Source: Plantago elongata | Lineage: Eukaryota; Streptophyta; Magnoliopsida; Lamiales; Plantaginaceae | Assembly: GCA_036897095.1 (NCBI GenBank) | Contig: JAYMSP010001996.1 | Coordinates: 1-27,071 of the forward strand | DNA: 27,071 nt | Direction: 5' to 3' | Notes under the pieces: generated by a model | Told to the model about the DNA's origin: nothing | What the model saw: the letters and a program-made list of their open reading frames with translations, nothing else | The model's database searches: none | Shown here: piece by piece, positions 9,197 through 18,751 of the stretch | Layout of the letters: each line of letters begins with the position of its first letter | Position numbering within the stretch: position 1 is the stretch's first letter | Program-made: the position numbers and the translations under genes

Positions 9197-10132
9197 ATCA
9201 AATCATCCAATCCCTAAGAGAATAGAGAATGATCAACTCATATTACTCACTCCATGTATACATACATACATACATAGAGTGATGGTCTAATTCAAAGCCC
9301 ACTTATATCACTTCATCAAAAAATGAGGTGGCAAATTTACCCACCAAAAAAGAAATTATAAATCACTTAAGGGGCTTGTTAAACGCATAACCAAAATTAC
9401 TAAACGTATGACACAATTTAAACATATTATAATTTTACCCAAAACTAAAGTAAATTATAAAATAACCCATCAACTTCGAAATAATACAATTTGAACAAAA
9501 AAACGTTTGAAGTTTATCGTTTAACCCCCTTACATACACTTCACCTTCCCATTCGATCAAAGAACCATTCAAACGAAATCGAAGGACATGAAGGTTAGTG
9601 CTTTAAATTTTTTTTCGTCAACTTGATAAATCGTCAGAAACTCAGGGGAGGGGGTGTTGGCCGGATTCGTCGGTGGGTCGTTGGTCGGCCGAAATCCGGC
9701 CAACAGGAGGTCGGAGAGCTCGTTTTTTGGTCTGGCCAGGAACGGTTCTGACCAGAACCGAACCGGTTCAACCTTTTTTTTAATTATTTATATTTTTGTA
9801 GTTCATTAGTGCTAACCAGATCCGGTTTTGACTGTAAATAGTCCAATTTAACTGTTTTTAATTTGTTTTCCTGCTTTTATACTGATTCCCCTCTATTGTT
9901 TGGTGTACATATTGCCTAATGTTTGATGAACATGTTGTAATTTGTAACATAATTTTTTATTATGCATTTAATAATTATTCTAACAAGTGTCATTCTATTT
10001 GTGACTTATTTTTTGTTGTATTACATAATATGCCACGGTTGTTGCTCTGTAATTATTTATTTTTGTATTTTGCATATTATTTTGGTTTTTACGGATTATG
10101 TGCTAATTTATTGTGAATCTTGTTTAATGTAG
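9197..10132. other. Non-coding region upstream of the PMD gene
   Basis: It contains a (CATA)n microsatellite (about 9257-9275), AT-rich sequence, and from 9600 a GC-richer stretch with a perfect 12-bp inverted repeat (9656-9667 / 9693-9704, GTTGGCCGGATT) and an 8-bp one (about 9743-9760, CGGTTCTG..CAGAACCG). ATGAAG|GTTAGTG at about 9588 could be a small upstream exon with donor. No terminal repeat of a MULE could be confirmed. Confidence 0.4.
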
Positions 10133-12670
10133 ATGGATAAGTATCGAGCTGGAAAGCAGAAAAAACCTGTGGATCATTCTGGACGGCTCCATGGTCGAAT
10201 TATTACTGGATCACGTCGGAAGCCTGCAACAGATGATAGAGTGGCTGTTATGGATGTTCATAACATTAATACGCCTCATCAGGATGGGAACTTGGCATCT
10301 CACACTCATACTGCGACTCCTTTTTGACCTTTGGTACCATCTCCAGGTATTTATATGTCTAACTTCATTTTGTTTAAATATTCTTATTGTTTATGCATGT
10401 TTGCCGAATGTCGAATTGTTGCGAATGTGTATTTTAATAATTTTAGCATGTATTTAGTTTTTGTTTTTACCTTTGTTGATTTAGTTTGTGTGTTACAAAG
10501 ACTTCGTCGACTTCTGCAGGAATTGACTCTTATGATGAGGATGATGGGATCCCGTCTCCAAAAGTAGTTGCATACTCTGAGAGACGAGCAGAGGAGCAGT
10601 ACCGCACTCAAAGGAGAAGATTACCACCTCGACCATTGATGCATGGGAGAGGGAAAGGGAAAGGCTCGATGGTTGCACCATCTCACTCATATGCTACTGA
10701 TGATGAGCAATCATTTGGGGAGGAAGATTCAGTTATCCGTGTAGTAGGATCGAGTAGGGAAATTGATGATTTTGGATATGCTAGTATGACTAGTATGGTA
10801 GATGATGGAGTGCCTAAGCTGAAGGACTAGATTACCACATTTGGAAACCATATTGCTTATCACATATGGAATGGAAACGAGGTAAGTTGGTGGTTATGAT
10901 ATTTCATTAACGTCGTCACTTTTTTATGTAAACCATATTGCTTATTAGTACATGTAAATGTTGAACCTGGATTTATGTCATTTTTAAAGTAACTAATGTA
11001 TGATCTTAACAAATTCCATAAATGCAGAATGTTCAACCACCGTTGCTCTGCCATTTTAGATATGGAAGACGTGGTCATTTACATGTTATTGATGCTGAGG
11101 TTCTTACATGGTTGGGTGATAGTCGGATATCCCACCTGGACACTTGTATGTTCGAGTCGATAGACCCTTCTTTGTTATCGACTTTTGTAGAGAGATGGCA
11201 GCCTGAGACCAATAGCTTTCACCTACCATTTGGTGAGATGACTATCACGCTTCATGATGTATATTATCTGTTGAAGTTACCTGTCCAGGGTACACCGGTT
11301 ATTTGCACTCAGAGACCTCATAGTTGTTTGGGGGAAATGGCTCTTCTGTTGAATATAGCAAGTGATGCGGGACTAGAGAAGAGGATTGGTTGGAAGAGTG
11401 GTCGGAGTATGTTTGACGCAATAGAGGGGAGAGTTGCTCAGTTGAGTGGCATTCCATTGTTTACGACTAGTCTGCTTTGGTTGTTGGGTATGACATTGTT
11501 TGTTGAGAAAACAACCACTCACATCCATACTAGTTTTGTGGAGTTTTTGCATGATCCTTTGACTGTGTCGTCATATGCATGGGGTGTTGTTGCGCTAGCT
11601 AAAATGTATAGACAACTTGGAGAGGCTACACGAGTTGGTTGCAAAGAGATAGCTGGATGTTTGACATTATTTCAGGTATCTTTAATTTATCCATGTATTC
11701 TTGTTTTTAGATGATTGGAGTTGCACATGACAATGTGGTAGTAATTTATTTATATACTTGTTACATAAATGTTTATGTAACTCATTTATTGTAGGCATGA
11801 ATTTATGAATAATTTCCTACATTACGGGGAAAAAAGAAGTTGGAGCATGTAGAATCTGCTCTCTACGCAAGTAGATGGATACCGACTAGGGTGCATCAGT
11901 CGCACCATCACTAGTTACTTAAGAGAAACATACAGTTGTTGGATTCTCTTACTGTGGACGATGTAAGTTTTATTCGTTACATTTTAGTATATGGAAATGT
12001 ATCGAATGAGGGTATTTATTATTAACTAATTCATTTGAATACTCAGGTTTGTTGGACACCATTTGGTAGGACGCCGGATCGTGATTGTCCCATATCACTG
12101 TATCAAGGCATTATACATTGGCGGGACATCTGCGAGGCATATATGCCAGATCGTGCTATGCGCCAGTTTGGTTATGGACAGATAATACCGTGGCCACAAA
12201 GGCAACCAATCAAGCATAGCAGATTAGCTAATCCTCGTAGCTACGTGGTACAACACCAAAGTGATCGTACACAATTTCTTGGTTGGCGTGAACATGTTTG
12301 CTTACTCACAAGTAGGTCACTCAGAGTAGAGCCAGGCAATGCTGGTAAGGCGTCAGAGGATTACTTGACTTGGTATCTTCAGATGACACGTCCAAAGTTG
12401 ATCAAAGAGTCGAATACATCATCATGCAAGTTATGATATGAGTTGTCATTAATCATTATTTGTCGTTGAATTTTCTACTCATTATATAGTGTAATTATGC
12501 TTATATGTGAACATGGTTATTCAAATGCTGAGACAGTCACACATTTGTTAACTCCATACCATCCAGATGTGTGTGGGGAGGGAGTACACACTAATGAACA
12601 CATGTTAGGAGTGTTGCAGAAATTGGTGAAGATATTTGTGAAAAATCCCAACAAGAGTCGTCGTGCTTAG
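10133..12670 (+). pseudogene. Plant mobile domain (PMD) gene, TE-type, broken
   Basis: PMD proteins (MAIN/MAIL family; many TE copies are annotated as 'phosphatase 7 long form homologue') exist both as silencing-related host proteins and as transposon genes. Exons consistent in phase: 10133-10346, 10520-10881, 11028-11675, 11795-11962, 12047-12436, with a last piece at about 12530-12670 (ends KNPNKSRRA). N-terminal basic and acidic low-complexity regions precede the PMD (exon 3), which shows ERWQPETNSFHLPFGEMTIT, LHDVYYLLKLPVQGTPV and SSYAWGVVALAKMYRQLG. Exon 5 carries the PMD C-terminus (VCWTPFGRTPDRDC, RQFGYGQIIPWP). In-frame stops lie at 10325 (TGA), 10828 (TAG), 11798 (TGA), 11810 (TAA) and 11912 (TAG). 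The splice sites survive better than the reading frame. It is convergent with the MULE/OTU gene that ends about 300 bp downstream. Confidence 0.8.
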
Positions 12671-12939
12671 CTTTGCATAATTTCTAAATCTGATGTTACC
12701 ATTTAGGAGTCTGATGAACACATGTTAGGAGTCTGATGTTTGATGTTGGAGCTTGTAGCTTCATGTAGTAGTTTACGTATTATGGATGTGTTTGATTATG
12801 GATTTATTGATTCTGGATTTATTGATTCAAGATTTCGGTAATAAATATAATAACATAAGGATATAATGACAAAAACTAACAGGATGCGACAAATCTGACT
12901 GAGTACAATAATACAAATCAGTCTAAAATAAACCTCGTA
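12671..12939. other. Spacer between convergent PMD and MULE/OTU genes
   Basis: Shared 3' flank of the two element genes. It contains short direct repeats (GAACACATGTTAGGAGT near 12596 and 12716; ATTTATTGATTC at about 12801-12825). No gene was seen. Confidence 0.4.
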
Positions 12940-13610
12940 CAAACTCATCATGTCTATGAGCATAGATTGGTTCCCAACATTTAACGGTTGGATCTCTGAA
13001 GCTGGCCCACTCCCTTGGTACATATCAATTGGTACTTCATCTTTCATGTGGAGTACGAAAAAGTGGCCTTCATGTAGGCCAAGAGTCCATTCTTGTGTTG
13101 GTGGGCTCGGTAGGTGTTCATCCCATCCTCTCCATTCCAATGGATAGTATACACAATTAAGTTCCTTCTAATAGCATGTAATGACAACTTGATATTTAGT
13201 CGCAATGGCCAAACTAACATTTATAAGATCTAGCCAATAATCTCTTGTAGCAAATGTCGAAAAACAATCCAAACTGTTGAGTCTCTTCATGTACTCTCTT
13301 CACCACCTACAAAATTAACAATACATAAAGTTATTATTATTAAGAGCAACAATGATAATTTTATAAGGTGCGTAAGAATAATGTACACATGATTACTTAC
13401 CACGACGACATAGTCGTATGTATAGATCTCGGTGAGTGGTCAACTCTTCCATGATGTCCCATCGAACTGTAGCCCAGATCTCCTGACTATGATACTTATA
13501 GAAAGATAGTGCCTGAAATCCACAATGTCCATCTACATCTACGTTATACCATCCTTATATGAATGGCCTTATGACCTTCGGCATGTATCTCATCTGGTTA
13601 AATCTTCCTG
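12940..13610 (-). pseudogene. OTU-like cysteine protease domain of the MULE gene
   Basis: OTU (ovarian tumour) proteases cleave ubiquitin chains using Cys-His-Asp. The 5' half (13406 to about 13600) has VDGHCGFQALSF, where Cys follows the typical D-G-x-C pattern, then ATVRWDIMEELTTHRDLYIRL. An intron (13307-13405, donor GTAAGT, acceptor TTTGTAG) separates it from the 3' half: DCFSTFATRDYWLDLINVSL, AIATKYQVVI and GHFFVLHMKD. The TAA at about 13553, a frameshift just after the acceptor, and a stop near 13165 disable it. It is placed in frame order after the SWIM and Gln-rich regions, so I infer a single fused polyprotein-like gene rather than a separate gene. Confidence 0.65.
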
Positions 13611-13639
13611 ACGTCCACTTCTTTCTTGTGGCATGATAA

Positions 13640-14065
13640 TCTTCAACATGAAATTCAGAGTGAGACTTATATTGAGACCAATCCTCACCAGTATCCTGAG
13701 ACTGAAGCTGAGCATGATCTTGAGACTAAAGTTGAGCATGATCCTAATGCTGATACGCACTATGATCTTGAAACTGAAGCTGAGCATGATCCTGAAGCTG
13801 ATACGCACTATGATCCTGAAACTGATACCGAGCATGATCCTGACTCTGATGCTGACTACGATCCTGGGACATATCCCACTGATGATCTTGAATCTGATGC
13901 TGACTATGATCCTAGGACATATCCCGAGCATGATCCTGACTCTGATTCTGACTACGATCCTGGGACATATCCCGAGCATGATCCTGAATCTGATACTGAC
14001 TACGATCCTAGGACATATCCTGATCATGATCCTGTGACTGACTCTGATGCTGAGTCTGCGACTGA
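13640..14065. repeat. 24-bp coding minisatellite, Gln/Asp-rich
   Basis: About 16 degenerate 24-bp units, with a 48-bp higher-order unit on the left-to-right right half (GATCCTG..CTGAYTMYGATCCT pattern). On the minus strand, the sense strand of the MULE gene, it encodes SQDHARDMSQDRSQ-type Gln/Asp/His repeats with about three stops. On the plus strand the same bases stay open for 151 codons as acidic D/E/H/P repeats, a side effect of the 24-bp periodicity. Confidence 0.85.
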
Positions 14066-14933
14066 TTCTTCTTTTTACTAAGCTTCTTCTTCTTACTATT
14101 CTCGAAATCACTCTTGTACCGTTGACCTTGAGATTTAGGTGGACGACTTTGTGCTTGTGATGGAGTGGTTCATCAATATTGATAGCATACTAGAACTTTT
14201 GTTTATGGACATATACAGCTAGCAACCTCTTCTGGGCATCGGTTGCAAACTCTTTGAAATCTTTGTACGCATAGTCACATAGATCATCAATACTTGCTCT
14301 CCCGGATTCACTCAAGCCACGTTCTCCATATATATCAAGACTCTTCCAAAAGGGATGAATGTCGACATGATCAATGGCATGTTCTGCCCCATAATCTAGC
14401 TATCACATGCACATGGCAATCCATGTGTAATACGTAACTCATGAGTGAAAGTTCCCCGATGGGGTGTATCTTTAAGCTCCTCTGCTAACATCAAAATGCA
14501 TTTATGAGAAACAACACCACCAAGTCTCCGGAACAACAAGAAACGCCTACACGGAAGAAGAATCCTCGTTCTATTCTCTTCAAATTGTGATCTGATTTCA
14601 TTCAAATCAAGTTCATGTATTTCATGAATCTTTAGAAAAAGGCTTGGCAAATTAGATCTCAAACTCCTATTCCATGACTTCACTTGATTGTGTGCACTTT
14701 CAACCCTACACTTCATTACATGTTATTTATGAAATATTGCTTAATATTAGTGTGCTATATGAACAATAATATGTACATGTTAGTCATCAGAGCTCCAAAA
14801 TGTTGATATTGGTTCGTCCAATAAGTCACAAATTTTGTTGGCCACCGATCTAACCAAGTGTTCTTCAGATAATGTCCGAATCCATGTAACCATCTCCAAG
14901 CCCTTAATATCTGCCACACAACATCATTGTACT

Positions 14934-15936
14934 TAGGGCTGCTCATTTCATTTCATCCGGATACGCAAATCCGGTCCGAATATCCGCCAAAACGGACCGG
15001 GTCAATCTGATCCGTTAAGAAACGGATCGGATCGCGGATGGAATTTTTATACATGAGTTTTGAACGGATAAATCCGTCGGATATCCGCGGATATCCGTTT
15101 TATCCGTCTGTTTATGTAATAATATTTTTAGTACGTTATTATTTAGTAAACCATACGGACCACCCATGAGTAGAACCAACCACAATAACCACTTTTGAAA
15201 TCCCAAATCATCAAACCCTAACTTGCTCTTCCTCCTCAATTCACTCTAGTTACAATAGTAACACAAAACCGAAGGAAATTAATCCACAGGAGAACGAAGA
15301 TGTTCCTCGTAACATCGTCGGAACTTGCCCGTTCATGTCCCCTGGTACTTCCCGGTGCCGTCTATGCCGTGCTCATCGCAGATCACTTGCCAGAACTTTG
15401 CACCGATCTGGTTTCCGCATTGGCCGCCTTGAATGTGGAGTATTTCTCTCATTGTGGTTTTCCGATTGAGTGTTCCGGCGTGGATTTAGGCTGGGAGGAA
15501 GAGAGATTGGATAGGATTGAAAGGCTTGTCGTCACTGTGTGTAGGTGAAGGAGTGGACGAGCGGAGTAGTGGTTGAGCTAAAGGAGGCGGTGGTGCTCGG
15601 AGGTCGACCGGATCCGATGAAATTGCACGACGGAGCAGATTTGGGAATGGAGAGAGAGTAGAATTGGATGAAGAAGAAGAGTGAATTGGAGCAGGCGTGG
15701 GGAAGAAAAAGATTTGGGGATTTTATTCTTTCTTCTTCTTCGTTCCTTTTTTATGTTTTGCTCTCTTTTTCCTTTTTTTCTTTAAATTTACTGGATACGG
15801 ATGTCCACTGGATTTATCCGTATCCAATCCGCTCGGAATGGATTGGATAACGGATGGACTATTTTTTCATCCGTTTGACCGGATATCCGGTCAAACGGAT
15901 GCGGATTGATTCGTATCCGTCCGTTGCGCAGCCCTA
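14934..15936. mobile_element. Non-autonomous hAT element with perfect 8-bp TSD
   Basis: 1003 bp with terminal inverted repeats TAGGGCTGC..GCAGCCCTA and a perfect 8-bp target duplication ATTGTACT (14926-14933 and 15937-15944), both diagnostic of hAT. Subterminal regions on both sides are packed with GGATATCCG / CGGATCCG-like motifs in both orientations, the usual hAT transposase binding-site arrangement. It is inserted in the MULE transposase, and removing it with one TSD copy restores a continuous frame (DEEY|NDVVWQ). It has no transposase. The centre (about 15180-15720) is GC-richer and gene-like. Confidence 0.9.
15195..15720 (+). pseudogene. Possible captured SAC3/GANP-like gene fragment inside hAT element
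   Basis: The plus-strand frame around 15260-15345 reads KEINPQENEDVPRNIVGTC followed by PFMSP, which resembles the N-terminal start of the SAC3/GANP homology region (IVGTCPxMCP) of plant SAC3 proteins. It is preceded by a CCTAACTTGCTCTTCCTCCTC-like 5'UTR tract. After that the frame diverges. A competing 82-codon frame (15300-15548) is also open but resembles nothing known. The match is short and from recognition alone. If right, this is a Pack-type capture by a hAT element. Confidence 0.3.
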
Positions 15937-17011
15937 ATTGTACTCCTCATCTGGCTTTGCATTCACCACTTCATCCCACCTATGCTTAACTGCCCATTGA
16001 TAGTCCGAGTTACGTGCTAAACCCGAATGATGCGCCTGTACGTTTATACCAATGTGTCATCTACAAAGTAAAGTTTTGGTATCTGGGAATACTTTCTCAA
16101 TGCTATCTATAAGGGCGAACTCTCTATATGTAACAATAACTCCGGGTGGTCTAATACCATCAAATAAATGAGCCAAGTTACGCAAAATCCAAAGATATCT
16201 ATCATACTTTTCGTCCTTCCATGAATGCAAATGCGACATGAAAGTTCTTTCCCTTTGGCAAAAACTCAATAATCTCAACCATAGGCCTCTCATACCGGTT
16301 AGTGGAATATGTAGCATCCAACTCCAACACATACATATATAATCGAAGCAATTTAAAACTATGAGGATGAGCAAAGAATACATCACCAAAATTGTTTGTT
16401 CCCTCCTCAAGCCTCTCCCAGTGGAAGTAATGATGATCCTTCAATAACTTCAGAAAGTATTGGATCGTGCTCAACCCATCCATATATGTCACCTTGCTTT
16501 TCTGTATGGAATTGTAGACATGCCAGACATTACTAACATTACCCGAAACTTACTTTCACCATTTGTAGGATACTCAAAGGTCTCAATTTGGTCTTGTGCA
16601 GTTCACCCATATATATATGCTCGCTTTTGGATAACTTTGATGTCGATATATGCCAATTGGCGTGACTACCAAGAGAATGGTTGTGCTTGCCTCTACCATC
16701 GGTCATTTCTATACAACCCATCGACCCTCACCAATTCTTTTCAACTTCAATTGAAATGTGCAACCATTCTTCTTCGTCCCACTAGATGTCCAGGGAACCA
16801 CATCAACTCTATCAATGGTGGATCTAGTACGGTAGTTCCCACTACATTCACAACCAATATACACACGGTTGTTCTTTGAACTCATCACCATGAAAAATAT
16901 GTTATTCTCCCGACCAATTCTTGTCACTTCATGGTGTGCATCTTCTCTACAACCGAATACACCCATATTTTGAAACAAGTTGTTTTGGTCTTCACATTCA
17001 ATCTCATCCAC

Positions 17012-17497
17012 CTATGGATTACGCTAACAAATTCAAACATTAGAACAATGTTAGAAACAAATAAAAAAAATATCTAATTAAGTGCATACACAACTAAAAA
17101 CAATGTAAAATATTAGTTTTTCGAAAAAAAAATTATCAAAACTATCCACAATATAGTATTATACATAAAACAAAAAAAATCTAACACAGTTTGTAGCCTC
17201 TGTCGGGCTGGCAGCCCTCACAGCTGTCAGGCACACGTTGTGGTCTAAATTTTTACCGACTATATATTCGATACTATACGGGTACTTTAAACAAACAAAC
17301 AAGGAAGGAGAAGAGATGTCTTCAAAATATTATCCCGATTATGGTAATTACGGTGTATCCGTAGAGGTATTATTTAACTCTCATTGTCTTAATTTTATAT
17401 TTATGGTGTTATTATAATGTTGTTGCGTTTGTTTATGTAAATGACTAATTAATTCACCAAAAAATCATTTTAAAACGAAAAAGACCAAAAAATGAAC
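17012..17497. other. 5' flank of the MULE gene
   Basis: AT-rich sequence with short gene-like pieces. ATGTCTTCAAAATATTATCC at 17316 followed by a GTATTA donor-like site looks like a tiny exon, but nothing downstream on that strand continues it. The upstream exon(s) of the minus-strand MULE gene may lie here, but none can be fixed. Confidence 0.3.
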
Positions 17498-17563
17498 TGC
17501 ATTGACGAGAAGTACGTTGTGGTCAGCCTACGGGCTGACCATAACGTACTTCTCGTCAATGCA
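17498..17563. repeat. Near-perfect 31-bp hairpin, 4-nt loop
   Basis: The left arm 17498-17528 and right arm 17533-17563 are reverse complements at 30 of 31 positions; the one mismatch would be a G-U wobble in RNA. The loop is TACG. The stem core is GGTCAGCC/GGCTGACC. Flanks do not extend the pairing. The loop is far too short for an ordinary plant miRNA precursor. No gene is associated. Confidence 0.9.
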
Positions 17564-17674
17564 AAAATATCGAATCGTGAATATCTCACCAATGACTAAA
17601 AACACCAATTGTGCTGCTTAAAACTGCAATAATAGGTCTTGAAACTATAATATTTATGCTTAAGCAATAACATG

Positions 17675-17925
17675 TGGAAACATTCAACATAAGCTAAAAA
17701 ATAACAATGATGCTTAAAACTATATCACTAGTTCTTAAAACCATAACAAAACATCAAATTGTGAAAATCGATTTTCACTGTACGAATTCAGATCTGAAAA
17801 TGAAACATTCAACACAAGTTAAAACCATAACAATGATGTTTAAAACTATATCACCATCTCTTAAAATTATAACAAAACACCAACTTGTGAAAATTGATTT
17901 TTATTGTACGAATTTCAGATTTGAA
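17675..17925. repeat. Tandem duplication of about 125 bp
   Basis: Two diverged copies (about 17675-17800 and 17801-17925), each beginning GAAACATTCAACA and ending GTACGAATT-CAGAT, with CTTAAAACTATATCA in the middle. Non-coding; it lies in the upstream region of the MULE gene. Confidence 0.8.
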
Positions 17926-18010
17926 ATTTGAAACCAGATTTCAGGTCTAAAACCAGATTTGAAAATACTAAATCGTAAAATCAGCGAAAAATTAAAAATA
18001 AAAGGTCAAT

Positions 18011-18345
18011 TTAACTTCCAAATGAGATTTTAATGAAATAAAAACGAGGTGAATTTGTTGATTTAAACATTTTAACAACTAATTCGATCGGTGGAAATCC
18101 GTAGGGAGAAAGAGAGAGGGAAAATGAGAGAGAGATATTTCGGCGAAGTCTTGTTGAAGCACCATAATTTCCGGCAGAAATGAATCCGGCGAAAGGAGAG
18201 GGCGGCGATGGTTCCGGTCGCATGTGGGGGAGGAGGGAGAGGGATTTGATGTTTCTCTCTCTAGAATTTTTGTAGAGAGGGAAAGATTATTGGGTTTTGT
18301 GAATTTTGTGAGAAAATATTTTGTTATTTGGGTATTTATATAAAG
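18011..18345 (-). promoter_or_regulatory. Promoter-like region with TATA box and short ORF (minus strand)
   Basis: On the minus strand a TATATAAATA box (18333-18342) is followed by a CT-rich leader with TCTCTCTC tracts and then an ATG opening a 70-codon ORF (18011-18223, starting MRPEPSPPSPFAGF). The layout is that of a plant promoter plus 5'UTR. It is oriented toward the MULE gene about 1 kb away and could be its promoter, or a captured host promoter. The ORF itself has no recognised homology. Confidence 0.35.
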
Positions 18346-18751
18346 GCTAATAACCGGGTTGTAGTGTTTCTGACCGGTTCTTTATTGTAGAAATCTAATT
18401 TTTCTATAAAATAGAAAAATCTTCTCTTTTACTATACTTACTCTTGTTTATTATGTAGGACTCTCAGAAGACGGACTCAATTGATAATGCATATATTTTT
18501 TCCCTCAAAGCATTGTTATTAAATGTAACTCTTTAATAAAGGTGAGCGCAGGAGTCTGGACTATGCCACACTATGATATAATACTCCGGACGATTATTCT
18601 GTTGTAATACGTTTGTATCAAGTGTTGCTCTGTACATTACAAAAATTATCATGAAACACTTTAATATTGTCGTAAGTTAAACTTTAGTATGTGTTTTTCT
18701 TGGTATTTTGAATTATTGAAGTAGAATTGTCATATTTATATAGGAAGATAT
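18346..18751. other. Non-coding spacer
   Basis: AT-rich sequence with a small 10-bp inverted repeat (ATTTTTCTAT..ATAGAAAAAT, about 18399-18421). No gene, element end or RNA gene was recognised. Confidence 0.4.

Larger units (their letters stand above)
12940..17011 (-). pseudogene. MULE transposase with SWIM finger and C-terminal OTU-like protease, broken
   Basis: Mutator-like transposase. In minus-strand order: N-terminal zinc-binding/FAR1-like region (16709-17011; ECSGNYRTRSTID, then KHNHSLGSHAN after a frameshift); MULE catalytic domain (about 16057-16492) with the first Asp in LELDATY and VAFAFMEGRK, a frameshift near 16210, then PPGVIVTYREFALIDSIEKVF; interruption by a hAT element; GHYLKNTWLDRWPTKFV (14755-14925); an intron of about 90 bp; TTNRVESAHNQVKSW-type helices and the SWIM motif THELRITHGLPCAC (14396-14716); a Gln-rich repeat (about 13640-14060); and an OTU-like domain with WYNVDVDGHCGFQALSF (about 13503-13552) and a probable His in GHFFVLHMKD (about 13040-13075). 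Multiple stops and frameshifts, and Tyr at the usual second Asp, make it inactive. The 5' exons upstream of 17011 are not identified. Confidence 0.82.

Noticed and set aside
9919-10116. 65-codon ORF upstream of the PMD gene
   Set aside because: AT-rich, Tyr/Phe/Asn-biased and hydrophobic by composition, lying in what reads as an intron or upstream region.
13626-14081. 151-codon acidic repeat ORF on the plus strand
   Set aside because: It is the antisense of the Gln-rich repeat in the MULE gene and stays open because of the 24-bp periodicity. No start context or flanking exons support it.
15300-15548. 82-codon plus-strand ORF inside the hAT element
   Set aside because: No family resemblance, and the neighbouring frame carries the SAC3-like motif, so this is likely a shadow frame.
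17316-17367. Small exon-like ATG segment followed by GTATTA
   Set aside because: No in-phase continuation downstream on the plus strand, and too short to identify.
17498-17563. Calling the hairpin a miRNA precursor
   Set aside because: The 4-nt loop and 31-bp nearly perfect stem are unlike plant miRNA precursors, and no expression evidence is available.
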